Of a DNA stretch of 64,000 bases, positions 35,541 through 45,515 are shown in pieces (positions within the stretch are counted from its first letter, which is position 1; each line of letters opens with the position of its first letter). Below the pieces are notes generated by a model. The model saw only the letters and a program-made list of their open reading frames with translations, made no database searches and was not told the DNA's origin. Source of the DNA: Nocardia veterana NBRC 100344 (GTDB lineage: Bacteria; Actinomycetota; Actinomycetes; Mycobacteriales; Mycobacteriaceae). The stretch is taken from NCBI RefSeq assembly GCF_000308855.1, contig NZ_BAGM01000009.1:1-64000 (forward strand), written 5' to 3'. Position numbers and translations under genes: made by a program.

Positions 35541-37091
35541 TCAGCGACCGCCCGGATCCACATCCGCATCGGTGAGCAGCGCACTACCGGCCACCCGGTC
35601 CTGGGCCAGGGCATCGAGGAACGAGCGAGCCCAGCGGTCGACGTCGTGGGCCAGGACCTGGCGGCGCAGCGAACGCATCCGGCGGCGCTTCGTTTCCGGA
35701 TCGTCCTCGATCGCGGACATGATCGCGTTCTCGACGCTGTCCAGATCGTGCGGGTTGCACAGGTAGGCCTGGCGCAATTCGGCTGCGGCGCCGGTGAATT
35801 CGCTGAGGACCAGCGCACCGTTGAGCCCGCTGTGGGAGGCCACGTACTCCTTGGCGACCAGATTCATGCCGTCCCGCAGCGGCGTCACGAGCATGACGTC
35901 GGCGGCGACGAAGAAGGCGATCAGCTCGTCGCGGGGGATCGGCCGGTGCAGATAGTGCACGAAAGGGTAACCGACACGGGAGAATTCGCCGTTGATCCGG
36001 CCGACTTGGCGTTCGATGTCGCCGCGCATCTGGATATAGCTCTCCACCCGCTCGCGGCTCGGGGTGGCCAGCTGCACCATCACCGTCTCGGCGGGGTCGA
36101 GCCGCCCGTGGTGCAGCAGTTCCTGCAGCGCGGCCAGGCGGATGTCGATGCCCTTGGTGTAGTCGAGCCGGTCCACACCCAGCAGGATGTGCTTCGGATT
36201 GCCCAGTTCCATCCGGATCCGGGCGGCCCGCTCACGGACGGAGCGGCGCCGCGACAGCTCGTCGAGCTCGGCGGAGGCGATCGAGATGGGGAAGGCGCCG
36301 ACCCGCACGGTTCGGAAACCCACCTGCACCACACCGAGTTTCGAGCGCACGCCGACGGTGCCGCGCGAAGTGGGCTGTCCGGCAAGCCTTCTCGCCAGAT
36401 ACAGGAAGTTCTGCGCGCCGCCGGGCAGGTGGAAGCCGATCAGATCGGCGCCCAGCAGGCCCTCCACGATCTCGGTCCGCCACGGCAGCTGCATGAACAG
36501 CTCGACCGGCGGGAACGGGATGTGCAGGAAGAAGCCGATGGTCAGATCCGGGCGCAACATCCGCAGCATCTTCGGAACCAGCTGCAACTGGTAGTCCTGC
36601 ACCCAGACCGTCGCACCTTCCGCGGCCACCTTCGCGGTGTACTCGGCGAAGCGCCGGTTCACATCGACGTAGGCGGTCCACCAGTCGCGGTGGTACTCGG
36701 GCCGCACGATCACGTCGTGATAGAGCGGCCACAGCGTGCCGTTGGAGAATCCCTCGTAGTAGTCGGCCACCTCGTCGGCGGTCAGCGGCACCGGATACAG
36801 CTCCAGGCCGTCCTCGATGATCGGGTCGACGTCCACATCGGGGACACCCGCCCAGCCCACCCAGGCGCCGTTGTTGTTGCGCAGTACCGGCTCGAGCGCG
36901 GTGACCAGGCCGCCGGGACTCCGCTTCCAGCGGGTGGTGCCGTCGGGCAGGCGTTCGAGATCCACCGGAAGCCGGTTGGCGACGACGACGAATCCGGACC
37001 CGGCACCGCCGGGACGATCCGCTGGTGCGGATTCGGTTTCCGGCAGAGCGTCTCGAGGTCGGGCGGTGCGATTTTCGCTCATCTGGTCCAC
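35541..37091 (-). CDS. otsA: Trehalose-6-phosphate synthase
   Basis: 516 residues from GTG 37091, chosen because GGAGG lies eight bases upstream; an ATG nine bases further in is too far from it. GT20 family: [72 protein letters not shown]. It transfers glucose from UDP- or ADP-glucose to glucose-6-phosphate. Trehalose is needed for mycolate transfer in this group. Position downstream of mce4 parallels Rv3490. Confidence 0.95.
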   Translation of the reverse strand: MDQMSENRTARPRDALPETESAPADRPGGAGSGFVVVANRLPVDLERLPDGTTRWKRSPGGLVTALEPVLRNNNGAWVGWAGVPDVDVDPIIEDGLELYPVPLTADEVADYYEGFSNGTLWPLYHDVIVRPEYHRDWWTAYVDVNRRFAEYTAKVAAEGATVWVQDYQLQLVPKMLRMLRPDLTIGFFLHIPFPPVELFMQLPWRTEIVEGLLGADLIGFHLPGGAQNFLYLARRLAGQPTSRGTVGVRSKLGVVQVGFRTVRVGAFPISIASAELDELSRRRSVRERAARIRMELGNPKHILLGVDRLDYTKGIDIRLAALQELLHHGRLDPAETVMVQLATPSRERVESYIQMRGDIERQVGRINGEFSRVGYPFVHYLHRPIPRDELIAFFVAADVMLVTPLRDGMNLVAKEYVASHSGLNGALVLSEFTGAAAELRQAYLCNPHDLDSVENAIMSAIEDDPETKRRRMRSLRRQVLAHDVDRWARSFLDALAQDRVAGSALLTDADVDPGGR

Positions 37092-37245
37092 TGCTGGATC
37101 CTCCGGTCGCCGAAAGGCGGAGCTAGGCTGACTGGTCGGAGCCAGGTGCGGTCCTGCGTGGTTGTGCATCCGCTGCCGCTTCCGGGCCCTGACGCATCAG
37201 GCTCGGGATTTTAGTTGTGGGGGCAGGCCGAAGCGGCGATTCGCC

Positions 37246-37416
37246 CTATTCGGCTCGGTTGCTGGGGCCGATGCCGAGCATCGACAGCAGCATCCGGCAT
37301 TCGTCGGCGTCGTTGGCGTAGGCGGCCACGACGCGCTGTGCCTGCCGCGCGGTCTCGTCGGCGAGCGGTTCCAGGTCGTCGTCCGCGATGTCGTTGGCGC
37401 TCTTCGCGGCCATCAT
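37246..37416 (-). CDS. Small conserved actinobacterial protein
   Basis: 56 residues from ATG 37416 with GAGAGGA upstream. Acidic N-terminus (IADDDLEPLADE), then a helix AQRVVAAYANDADECRMLLSMLGIGPS. I recall similar short actinobacterial proteins with a DxCRxLLxMLG motif but no known function. It lies 154 bases downstream of the otsA start on the same strand. Confidence 0.6.
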   Translation of the reverse strand: MMAAKSANDIADDDLEPLADETARQAQRVVAAYANDADECRMLLSMLGIGPSNRAE

Positions 37417-37666
37417 CGTGTCCTCTCGGCTCGGGGTCGTGGCACGGCGGTTGGTTTCGACCGTCGTGGTGTCGGCGCCGTGCGCTGTCAATGGTATCGG
37501 GCGCGTCGAGACGGCTTGTCGGCTTGGTCTCGACCGGTGCCCAACCGCAACGGGAGTCGGCGAGGCCGGTCACACCGGCGAAACATCCGGGCGCCGTGAA
37601 CCTATACCGTTGATAGGGAGGCGAATTTCGCCCGCCGCACGAATCGAGTCGAAAGGGTCGCAGCAT

Positions 37667-38506
37667 ATGCCGTTGGCCACGGTGAATGGAATCTCGCTGA
37701 ACTACCAGGTGAAGGGAGACAAGGCCAAAGGCACCGACACCAAGGGAGCTGCCCCGCTGGTCGTGCTGATCATGGGAACCGGGAGTCCGGGCCGGGTGTG
37801 GGAATTGCATCAGGTTCCGGCGCTGGTCGCGGCCGGTTATCGGGTCTGCACCTTCGACAACCGCGGGATCGCGCCCTCCTACGAGGCCGCCGACGGGATG
37901 ACCATCGACGAACTGGTCGCCGACACCGCGGCGCTGATCGAATATCTGGACGAGGGTCCGGCATTGGTGGCGGGCACCTCGATGGGCGCGCGGGTGGCGC
38001 AGGAACTCGCCCTGGCCCGGCCCGATCTGGTGCGCAAGGCGGTATTCATGGCCGGGCACGCGCGGCTCGATCAATTCCAGAAGACGCTCTCGCTCGGCGA
38101 ACACGAACTCGACGCCTCCGGTGTCCAGTTGCCGGCCAAATACGAGGCCGCCGTGACCGCGGTGATGAATCTTTCTCCCGCGACGATGGCCGACCCGAAT
38201 TCGGCCCGCGATTGGCTGGATCTGTTCGAATTCACCGGCGGACCGGTCACCCCGGGAATCCGGGCGCAGCGCCGGATGGACCACGATTTCGACCGGCTGC
38301 AGGCCTATCGCGGGATCAAGGTGCCGTGCCTGTCCATCGGATTCGCCGACGACCGCATGATTCCCGCATATCTGACCCGGGAGCTGGCCGAGGTGATTCC
38401 CGACGCGCGCTACCAGGAGATCCCCGACGCCGGGCATTACGGCTATCTGGAGCGCCCGGAGGCGGTCAACAAGATACTTCTCGATTTCTTCGCGGGCTCG
38501 AGGTAA
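37667..38506 (+). CDS. Alpha/beta hydrolase
   Basis: 279 residues from ATG 37667 with GAAAGGG upstream. Nucleophile Ser in AGTSMGARV, acid Asp in GFADDRMIP and His in PDAGHYGYLE. Oxyanion region VVLIMGTGSPGRVW. It resembles hydrolases found with natural-product genes and precedes an MbtH-like gene by 151 bases in the same direction; no synthetase is nearby. Confidence 0.83.
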   Translation: MPLATVNGISLNYQVKGDKAKGTDTKGAAPLVVLIMGTGSPGRVWELHQVPALVAAGYRVCTFDNRGIAPSYEAADGMTIDELVADTAALIEYLDEGPALVAGTSMGARVAQELALARPDLVRKAVFMAGHARLDQFQKTLSLGEHELDASGVQLPAKYEAAVTAVMNLSPATMADPNSARDWLDLFEFTGGPVTPGIRAQRRMDHDFDRLQAYRGIKVPCLSIGFADDRMIPAYLTRELAEVIPDARYQEIPDAGHYGYLERPEAVNKILLDFFAGSR

Positions 38507-38657
38507 CCACCAACGCGTAACGTCGGTCTTGCTAGTGTCGACACATCGCTCGGGGGCTTCGGCTCCGGTCGGCATCGGTTCCGGCCGAGCCCGCGCCCCG
38601 CGAGAGTCCGTACACAGCGCGTTCCCGTACACAAGCGCCAGTATCCAGTGAGGTGAA

Positions 38658-38900
38658 ATGAGCACCAACCCCTTCGACGACGAGGACGGCCGCTTCTTCG
38701 TTCTGGTCAACGACGAGGAGCAGCATTCCCTGTGGCCGGCTTTCGCCGAGGTGCCGGCCGGATGGCGAGTGGTGTTCGGCGAGGACAGCCGCGCTGCCTG
38801 CGTCGAATACGTGGAGAAGAACTGGACCGACATGCGTCCCAAGAGCCTGCGTGACGCGATGGCCGCCGACGATGCGGCCCGGCAGGGCGCCCAGTCCTGA
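38658..38900 (+). CDS. MbtH-like protein (orphan)
   Basis: 80 residues, the family length. The signature is unmistakable: [58 protein letters not shown]. MbtH-like proteins bind and activate adenylation domains of nonribosomal peptide synthetases. No NRPS gene is in the window, so it must act in trans or be a remnant. GAGGTG lies before the ATG. Confidence 0.93.
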   Translation: MSTNPFDDEDGRFFVLVNDEEQHSLWPAFAEVPAGWRVVFGEDSRAACVEYVEKNWTDMRPKSLRDAMAADDAARQGAQS

Positions 38901-39034
38901 TTTCGCGGTCGACGATACTGCGCGACGCGACGGTGTCGGCGGCTGTGCGCTGCCCTTCCGGGCACCGTACAGCCGCGGCGCTCGTGCTCGCGTGTTCCCC
39001 GCGGTGAATTTTTTCCGGACGGCCGCGACCCGGT

Positions 39035-39040
39035 TATGAT
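39035..39040 (+). promoter_or_regulatory. -10 element of the tRNA-Thr gene
   Basis: TATGAT, about 14 bases before the tRNA 5-prime end. Confidence 0.55.
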
Positions 39041-39054
39041 TGCACCGCTTTTCC

Positions 39055-39126
39055 GCCTCCTTAGCTCAGTGGTAGAGCACCGCTCTTGTAAAGCGAAGGT
39101 CGTCGGTTCAATCCCGACAGGGGGCT
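39055..39126 (+). tRNA. tRNA-Thr (anticodon TGT)
   Basis: Cloverleaf: acceptor GCCTCCT with AGGGGGC (one G-T pair), D-stem GCTC/GAGC with AGTGGTA loop, anticodon loop CTTGTAA (anticodon 39087-39089), T-stem GTCGG/CCGAC with TTCAATC loop, discriminator T. The first anticodon-stem pair is a C-A mismatch. CCA is not encoded. Confidence 0.92.
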
Positions 39127-39497
39127 CTGGCCGGTCCGGCCGGCGGTGAACGCCGGTATTCGGCCCGCTGACCTGGTGCGAGAGGCCTTGTCTTCGATGT
39201 GAAGGCAGGGCCTCGACGCATTTCTCCGGCCGGGACAGCCGCAGCGCGGACATCCGGGCCGTCCTGTCGTGATGAAAGTGAACGACTCGTCACCCGGCGA
39301 TGAACGCCCGAAAAGTCGACAGCAAATCCCCTGCTAAACCTCGGAAGCCGACCTGGCGGTTTCCTTTTTGTTCGATTGCACCGGTCCGAATCATCCCCCT
39401 AGCGTCGGGCCCCGTTGCCGCCGCTCGGTTCGGCAAGTACCTCGAATCCGAGCAGATTCCGGGCAACGCCTGATGAAAAAAACACCGAAGTTGGGAG
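39127..39497. other. Gene-free region with promoter of the secreted-protein gene
   Basis: 371 bases. CCGGCG/CGCCGG hairpin near 39138 may end the tRNA transcript. TTGCAC (39376-39381) and TAGCGT (39400-39405), 18 bases apart, form a plausible promoter giving a leader of about 86 bases. No riboswitch or further gene recognised. Confidence 0.45.
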
Positions 39498-40004
39498 ATG
39501 ACCCTCGATATGACCGCAGCCACTCGCCGGATCCTGGCAACAACCGCCTTCGCCGCCCTCACGGTCTCGATGGCCGGCGCCACCGCCTCCGTCGCCTCGG
39601 CTGACACCACCTCGGCTCCCTCCAGTGCGCCGAGCACCAGCAGCGCGCCCTCGGCGCCGAAGCTGTCCACGGGTTCGGCGTTCGGCGCCGGCCAGCACAA
39701 GGACGGCGATGACGATCAGCCGGCCGCGCCCTCCGTCGACGCGATCCAGAAGGTCCTGACCAAGATTCAGGACACCGACAAGCCCGAGGATCTGGAGAAG
39801 TCGCTCGACAAGGACATCGACACCCTCACCCACAGCGAGCCGGCCGTCCCGGCCAAGGTGAAGGAGGAGTTCAACAAGTTCCGCCAGGAACTGCAGCAGG
39901 CCGAGGTGAAGAACAGCCTCGACGGCAGCTCCGCCGCCGACACGTTGAAGACGATCAAGGCCGACGCGAAGAAGCTCAGCGCGGATCTGAAGGCCGCGGC
40001 CTAG
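39498..40004 (+). CDS. Secreted small helical protein
   Basis: 168 residues from ATG 39498; ATG 39510 is an equally plausible start because neither has a strong ribosome site. Signal peptide (TRRILATTAFAALTVSMAGATASVASA) with cleavage after ASA, a Ser/Pro linker (TSAPSSAPSTSSAPSAP), then a charged all-helical domain (VDAIQKVLTKIQDTDKPED, KVKEEFNKFRQELQQAEVKN). No Cys in the mature part. Family not recognised. Confidence 0.75.
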   Translation: MTLDMTAATRRILATTAFAALTVSMAGATASVASADTTSAPSSAPSTSSAPSAPKLSTGSAFGAGQHKDGDDDQPAAPSVDAIQKVLTKIQDTDKPEDLEKSLDKDIDTLTHSEPAVPAKVKEEFNKFRQELQQAEVKNSLDGSSAADTLKTIKADAKKLSADLKAAA

Positions 40005-40193
40005 GAATCGCACCGTGAGCAGTCGCCCGAGTACGGCAGCCACCGGCTCGTGAGCGCGGCCTCGACCACGACCCGTCGATCCGGGAGGCGCCGCCCGGAT
40101 CGGCGGGCCGGCCCGTTCTCCGACCTGCCGCGCAGGCGGCTCGCAGGAAACTCCCAGGCAACGTTCAGTGCATTCCGGGCTGGGCGAGAGACG

Positions 40194-40940
40194 ATGGCCG
40201 ACATGAATGCTGTGGCTGGCGATCGGACGCCCGAGGCTCGGGTGCTGGTGGTCGACGACGAGCCGATGATCGTCGAACTGCTGTCGGTGAGCCTGCGCTA
40301 TCAGGGCTTCGAGGTGGCCACGGCCGCCAACGGCGCCGAAGGGCTGGACCGCGCCAAGCAGTTCCGGCCCGATGCTCTCATCGTGGACGTCATGATGCCC
40401 GGAATGGACGGCTTCGGTCTGCTGCGCCGGTTGCGCGCGGACGGCATCGATGCGCCGGTCCTGTTCCTGACCGCCCGCGACGAGGTCGAGGACAAGATCA
40501 CCGGCCTCACCCTCGGGGCCGACGACTACGTCACCAAACCCTTCTCGCTCGAGGAGGTGGTCGCGCGGCTGCGGGTGATTCTGCGCCGATCCGGACACGC
40601 GGTGGAGGAAACGAAATCCTCGCGAATCCGATTCGAGGACATCGAACTCGACGACGACACCCACGAGGTCTGGAAGGCGGGGGAGCCGGTCGCCCTGTCG
40701 CCCACCGAATTCACGCTGCTGCGCTATTTCATGGTCAATGCCGGCACCGTGCTGAGCAAACCCCGCATTCTCGACCACGTCTGGCGCTACGACTTCGGCG
40801 GGGAGGTCGGCGTGGTGGAAACCTATGTCTCCTACTTGCGCAAGAAGGTCGACACCGGACCGGATCGGCTGATCCACACGCTGCGCGGCGTCGGCTATGT
40901 CATGCGTGCTCCGAGCCGTAGCCGGTCGAGCGCGAAATGA
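40194..40940 (+). CDS. phoP: PhoP-type response regulator
   Basis: 248 residues from ATG 40194. Receiver: Asp21-Asp22, phospho-acceptor Asp65 in VDVMMPGMDG, Thr93, Lys115 (TKPFSLEEV). OmpR-type winged helix in the C-terminal half (LSPTEFTLLRYFMVNAGTVL, ILDHVWRYDFGG). It resembles M. tuberculosis PhoP closely from memory, including RADGIDAP and LTLGADDYVTKPF. The following HIT gene also matches the Rv0757-Rv0759c order. PhoP controls lipid and virulence genes there. Confidence 0.88.
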   Translation: MADMNAVAGDRTPEARVLVVDDEPMIVELLSVSLRYQGFEVATAANGAEGLDRAKQFRPDALIVDVMMPGMDGFGLLRRLRADGIDAPVLFLTARDEVEDKITGLTLGADDYVTKPFSLEEVVARLRVILRRSGHAVEETKSSRIRFEDIELDDDTHEVWKAGEPVALSPTEFTLLRYFMVNAGTVLSKPRILDHVWRYDFGGEVGVVETYVSYLRKKVDTGPDRLIHTLRGVGYVMRAPSRSRSSAK

Positions 40941-42526
40941 GCGAGCCGCGAGCGGTCCGGGAGCGCGCGCACGACGACGCGGCCGCGACCGAATCGGCGG
41001 TGGCTCCCGCCGCCCGGGCCGCCGAATCCGGAGGTGGCGACGATTCCGAGGGCGTCACCGGCGAACCGGCCGCTGCGCCGAAAACCGGTATCCGCCACCG
41101 GATCTCTCGTCGCCTGGCGGCCGTGCCGCTGCGTGTCACGCTGGTATTGGCTCTGGTATGCCTCGCCGGACTGGGGCTGCTCGTCTCCGGTGTCGCGGTG
41201 ACCTCCGCGATGCGCAATGTGTTGATCGACAAGGTGGACCGGCAATTGTTCGACGCCGCCCACAGTTGGGCCGGACCGGATGCGCCGCCGCCACAGCACC
41301 TACCGCTACCGCCGGGACGGGAGCGGCCGCCCGCGCTGTTCTATGTGCAGGTGACCGGGCCGACCGGCAACCCGCGGCTGCTGCTCAGCTCCGGCCCGAC
41401 GGTACCGGCCACTCCCGCCGACCTGTCCAAACATCCCGAAACCGTCGGCTCGGTGGGCGATCCCGACGAACATTGGCGCGCAATCAAAGTCGTCACCCCG
41501 CAGGGGTCCAGTGTGGTCGCGCTGCGGCTCACCGAAACCGAGAACATCATCGACCGCCTGATCGGGTTGCAGGTCGCCGTCGGCGCGATCGTGCTCGCCG
41601 TGCTCGCCGTCGTGGCGCAGTTGGTGATCCGGCGCAGCCTGCGGCCCCTGGGCGAGGTCGAGAAGACCGCGGCCGCGATCGCCGGCGGCGACCTGCACCG
41701 CCGAGTTCCGGTGCGCGGCAGCAATACCGAGGTCGATCGGCTGTCGCAGTCGCTCAACGGGATGCTCACCCAGATTCAGAGCGCCTTCGCCGCCACCGAG
41801 GCCTCCGAGGAATCCGCGCGCCGTTCCGAGGCGCGAATGCGGCGCTTCGTCGCGGACGCCAGCCACGAACTGCGCACCCCGCTGACCACCATCAAGGGAT
41901 TCGCCGAACTGTATCGGCAAGGCGCGCTGGCCGATCCGGCGCTGTTCATGGATCGCATCGAACGTGAATCCAATCGGATGAGCCTGCTGGTGGAAGATCT
42001 GCTGATGCTGGCCCGGCTCGACGCGCAGCGGCCGGTGGAACGGCGGCCGGTCGATCTGCTGGCCCTGGCCAGCGACGCGGTGCACAATGCCCGGGCCGTC
42101 GACGCGGCCCAGCGCCCGGACGAGCCCCGGCGGCCGATCGATCTCGAAATCCGGCCCGGTACCGGAACATTGGAGGTCCACGGCGACGAGGCGCGGCTGC
42201 GTCAGGTCCTCGGCAATCTGGTCAACAATGCCCTCATCCACACTCCAGCGGATGCGGCGGTGACCGTCGCACTCACCCCGGCCGCGGACGAGGTGGTCAT
42301 CGAAGTCGCCGATACCGGACCGGGACTGCCGCCGGAGGAGGCCGATCGCGTCTTCGAGCGGTTCTACCGCACCGACACCTCGCGCAGCCGCGACAGCGGT
42401 GGCACCGGACTCGGACTGTCCATCGTGCAGGCGTTGGTCGCCGCCCATGGCGGCACCGTCTCGGTGCACAGCGCGGTGGGGCAGGGCACCACCTTCGCGG
42501 TGCGCCTGCCCCGGACGCGGGAGTGA
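40937..42526 (+). CDS. phoR: PhoR-type sensor histidine kinase
   Basis: 529 residues; ATGA overlap with phoP. A disordered N-terminus of 55 residues precedes helix 1 (VTLVLALVCLAGLGLLVSGV), a sensor domain of about 115 residues rich in Pro, helix 2 (VAVGAIVLAVLAVVAQLVI), HAMP, the phospho-acceptor His310 in FVADASHELRTPL, and the ATPase domain (NLVNNALIHT, DTGPGLPPE, GGTGLGLSIV). The signal is unknown, possibly acid pH as in mycobacteria. Confidence 0.87.
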   Translation: MSEPRAVRERAHDDAAATESAVAPAARAAESGGGDDSEGVTGEPAAAPKTGIRHRISRRLAAVPLRVTLVLALVCLAGLGLLVSGVAVTSAMRNVLIDKVDRQLFDAAHSWAGPDAPPPQHLPLPPGRERPPALFYVQVTGPTGNPRLLLSSGPTVPATPADLSKHPETVGSVGDPDEHWRAIKVVTPQGSSVVALRLTETENIIDRLIGLQVAVGAIVLAVLAVVAQLVIRRSLRPLGEVEKTAAAIAGGDLHRRVPVRGSNTEVDRLSQSLNGMLTQIQSAFAATEASEESARRSEARMRRFVADASHELRTPLTTIKGFAELYRQGALADPALFMDRIERESNRMSLLVEDLLMLARLDAQRPVERRPVDLLALASDAVHNARAVDAAQRPDEPRRPIDLEIRPGTGTLEVHGDEARLRQVLGNLVNNALIHTPADAAVTVALTPAADEVVIEVADTGPGLPPEEADRVFERFYRTDTSRSRDSGGTGLGLSIVQALVAAHGGTVSVHSAVGQGTTFAVRLPRTRE

Positions 42527-42527
42527 C

Positions 42528-42953
42528 TCAGTCGGGCACGTTCGCGCCGTAGCCGAGGTCGCGCAGGGCCTGCTTGATCTTGTCCTGCGCCTCGTCCAGC
42601 GACTCCGGGCTCGGATTCGCGTCCGCGCCGGAAATGTCGAAATCGCTCAACTCGAACGCCGGGAAGACGTGCACATGCAGATGCGGGACCTCCAGCCCCG
42701 CGATCAGCAGCCCGGCGCGCGGTGCGTCCCACGCCTTCCGCACCGCCTGACCGATCTTCTGCGCGACCCCGTTGATCCGCGCGAACACCGCGGGATCGAG
42801 ATCCTGCCACTGATCGAGTTCCTGGCGCGGAACCACGAGCGTATGACCCTGAGTGACCGGGGCGATGGTGAGGAAGGCGACGAACTCGTCGTCCTCCCAC
42901 ACGAATCGTCCCGGCAGCTGACCGGCGATGATCGCACTGAAAACAGAAGGCAT
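42528..42953 (-). CDS. HIT-family nucleotide hydrolase
   Basis: 141 residues from ATG 42953. The histidine triad HLHVHVF is at the C-terminal half; upstream [14 protein letters not shown] is typical. HIT proteins hydrolyse or transfer nucleotide monophosphates. It converges on phoR with one base between stops, as Rv0759c does in M. tuberculosis, supporting the phoPR call. Confidence 0.88.
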   Translation of the reverse strand: MPSVFSAIIAGQLPGRFVWEDDEFVAFLTIAPVTQGHTLVVPRQELDQWQDLDPAVFARINGVAQKIGQAVRKAWDAPRAGLLIAGLEVPHLHVHVFPAFELSDFDISGADANPSPESLDEAQDKIKQALRDLGYGANVPD

Positions 42954-43099
42954 GCTGTGACATTTTGCCTCCGCTTCGCGCCGGTGGGTTCGCGGCCCCT
43001 CGGGGTGTCCGGTGGCATCGTCCGGGCGGGATGCGGGCAGCTCGCTGTCCGCTCGGTACCCGCACCGTGCGTTCATCTGCGTCACCTAAGCTGTGCTGC

Positions 43100-44386
43100 G
43101 TGCGCGTACTCGTCATCGGTTCCGGAGCTCGTGAACACGCCCTCGTAGCGGCCCTGCGCCGGGATCCCGGGGTGACCGCCATCGCGGCGGCGCCGGGTAA
43201 TCCCGGAATCGCTCAGGTCGCCGAGGTGCGCGCGGTCGATCCGGCCAGTGCGGAGGCCGTTGTCGGGGCGGCCCGGGACTTCCGTGCCGATCTGGTGGTG
43301 ATCGGGCCCGAGGTGCCGCTGGTGCTCGGTATCGCCGATGCGGTGCGGGCGGCGGGCATCGCCTGCTTCGGTCCGTCGGCGGCCGCGGCGCGGATCGAGG
43401 GCTCCAAGGCCTTCGCCAAGGATGTGATGGCCGCGGCCGGAGTCCGGACCGCGCACAGCGAGATCGTCGATCATCCCGGTGAACTGGACGCGGCCCTGGA
43501 CCGTTTCGGCCCGACCTGGGTCGTCAAGGACGACGGGCTGGCCGCCGGGAAGGGCGTGGTCGTCACCGCCGATCGTTCCGCGGCCCGCGATCACGGCGCC
43601 GAACTGCTCGAACAGGGCCATCCGGTGCTGTTGGAATCCTTCCTCGACGGGCCCGAGGTTTCGCTGTTCTGCCTCGTCGACGGCGAGACCGTGGTGCCGC
43701 TGCTGCCCGCGCAGGATCACAAGCGCGTCGGCGACGGCGACACCGGCCCGAATACCGGCGGGATGGGCGCCTACACACCACTGCCGTGGCTGCCGCCGGA
43801 AACGGTCACCGAAATCGTCGACGAGGTCGTGAAACCCGTTGCCGCCGAGATGGTTCGCCGCGGGGTGCCGTTCTCCGGTCTGCTGTACGCGGGACTGGCG
43901 ATCGGGCAGGCCGGACCGGCGGTGGTCGAATTCAATTGCCGCTTCGGCGATCCCGAGACCCAGGCGGTGCTCGCCCTGCTCGACAGCCCGCTCGGCACCC
44001 TGCTGCACGCCACCGCCACCGGCACGCTGGCGGAGGTGGAGCCGCCGCGCTGGAAGGACGGCGCCGCCGTCACGGTGGTGCTGGCCGCGGAGAACTATCC
44101 GGGTCGTCCCCGCACCGGGGACGTCATCTCCGGAACCGAGACTCCCGCCGACGGCGCCGCGAATACCGAAGTGCTGCATGCGGGTACGTCGCTTCGGGCC
44201 GACGGCGCGCTGCTGTCCGCCGGTGGCCGGGTGCTGAATGTCGTTGCCACGGGTGGTGATCTGGCCGAGGCCCGGGCCAACGCCTATGCCCGGATCGCGG
44301 GAATCAAGCTGCCGGGCAGCCACTTCCGCACCGATATCGGGCTCGCCGCCGTCGAGGATCGCATTTCGGTGCCCACCCGAGTCTGA
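43100..44386 (+). CDS. purD: Phosphoribosylamine-glycine ligase
   Basis: 428 residues from GTG 43100, seven bases after TAAGCT, so likely leaderless. ATP-grasp enzyme: GSGAREHAL at the N-terminus, [46 protein letters not shown]. Second step of purine synthesis. Other purine genes (purB, purS, purQ) lie 3-16 kb downstream, with unrelated genes between. Confidence 0.96.
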   Translation: MRVLVIGSGAREHALVAALRRDPGVTAIAAAPGNPGIAQVAEVRAVDPASAEAVVGAARDFRADLVVIGPEVPLVLGIADAVRAAGIACFGPSAAAARIEGSKAFAKDVMAAAGVRTAHSEIVDHPGELDAALDRFGPTWVVKDDGLAAGKGVVVTADRSAARDHGAELLEQGHPVLLESFLDGPEVSLFCLVDGETVVPLLPAQDHKRVGDGDTGPNTGGMGAYTPLPWLPPETVTEIVDEVVKPVAAEMVRRGVPFSGLLYAGLAIGQAGPAVVEFNCRFGDPETQAVLALLDSPLGTLLHATATGTLAEVEPPRWKDGAAVTVVLAAENYPGRPRTGDVISGTETPADGAANTEVLHAGTSLRADGALLSAGGRVLNVVATGGDLAEARANAYARIAGIKLPGSHFRTDIGLAAVEDRISVPTRV

Positions 44387-44393
44387 CCCCCGG

Positions 44394-45398
44394 TCAGCCG
44401 ATCGGGATGCCGTGCATCGCCAACCACGGCTGCGGATCGACGTGCTGACCGCCGATCAGGATTTCGAAGTGCAGATGCGGGCCGGTGGAATCGCCGCGGT
44501 TGCCGATGCGGGCGATCTGCTGGCCGGCCCGCACCCGCTCACCGACCGACACCGAGAAGTCGTACATGTGGCCGTAGACGGAGATGGTGCCGTCGTCGTG
44601 GCGGATCCGGACCCAGAGACCGAATCCCTGCGCGGGCCCGGCGTCGATCACGGTGCCGTCGGCGACGGCGTAGATCGGGGAACCGATGGGCGCGGCGATA
44701 TCGATGCCGTAGTGGAAGGTGCCCCACCGGCCGCCGTAGCCGGAGGTGAACACGCCCCGGGCCGGGAGGGCGAAACCGCCGATTCCGGGCACGATACCGC
44801 CGGGCAGGGCACCGCCGGGAATCGTTTCCGCGGGTCCGGGCAGCCATGGTTGCGGGGTGCCCGCGACCGCCGCGGCGGCCTCGGCCTTCGCCCGTTCCAG
44901 GGTGGCGCGGGAGGCGGCGGCCACCACCTGCGATTCCCGGATGCGTTCGCCGTTGTCGATGGCCTTCAGATAGCGCTTACTGGTTTCCGGCGTGGCCTGA
45001 ACCTGTAGCGGGTAGGCGACCGCGATCCGTTGTGCCACACCGGGTTGTGGTGTGCTGTCGACCGGGTGCGGCGCGACGGTGTCGGCGGCGGCGAACAGGC
45101 CCACCACGACCATTCCGAGCACCAGCACCCGATGTTCGCTCAGCCACCCGCGCAGGCGCGGCCACAGGGCGTCGAATTCCTCACGCCAGTCCCGATTCCG
45201 CAGCGCCGACCGCACGCGCTGTGCTCGCACCCGCCATTCGGCCGCCGCGACCGCGCGCATCGCGGCCGCCCGCCGCGCCGCCGTCCGGACCCGATCGGCG
45301 GCCGAGGGTCGTTCCCGTCGCAGCGCTGTGCGCCAGTCGGGGCGGATCACGGTCCAGCCCCCCTGGTACGACTTCGCGCGGCGTGCCTGGTCAGGCAT
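44394..45398 (-). CDS. M23-family peptidoglycan peptidase, membrane-anchored
   Basis: 334 residues from ATG 45398, seven bases after a minus-strand -10 TATCGT (forward 45406-45411), so probably leaderless. A basic cytoplasmic N-terminus of about 90 residues, one membrane helix (VLVLGMVVVGLFAAADTV), a linker, and the LytM domain with zinc ligands in HYGIDIAAP and the HLHFE motif. It would cut peptide cross-links in the wall. Confidence 0.87.
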   Translation of the reverse strand: MPDQARRAKSYQGGWTVIRPDWRTALRRERPSAADRVRTAARRAAAMRAVAAAEWRVRAQRVRSALRNRDWREEFDALWPRLRGWLSEHRVLVLGMVVVGLFAAADTVAPHPVDSTPQPGVAQRIAVAYPLQVQATPETSKRYLKAIDNGERIRESQVVAAASRATLERAKAEAAAAVAGTPQPWLPGPAETIPGGALPGGIVPGIGGFALPARGVFTSGYGGRWGTFHYGIDIAAPIGSPIYAVADGTVIDAGPAQGFGLWVRIRHDDGTISVYGHMYDFSVSVGERVRAGQQIARIGNRGDSTGPHLHFEILIGGQHVDPQPWLAMHGIPIG

Positions 45399-45515
45399 TC
45401 TGCCGACGATAACAGGGGGTTGTCCGGATATGCGGGCGGGCGCGGCGATGCACAGCTTCGTCCCAGGAACCCGGTGGGCGGCGAGCCGCGCGGTGCGGTG
45501 TTCTACCGTCGTCGG

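Noticed and set aside
37211..39253. 680-codon minus-strand open frame across the small protein, hydrolase, mbtH and tRNA genes
   Set aside because: It overlaps four well-supported genes, has no recognisable domain and crosses a tRNA.
39300..39497. Possible c-di-AMP (ydaO-type) riboswitch before the secreted-protein gene
   Set aside because: The conserved core motifs of that riboswitch class are not present; only generic hairpins can be drawn.
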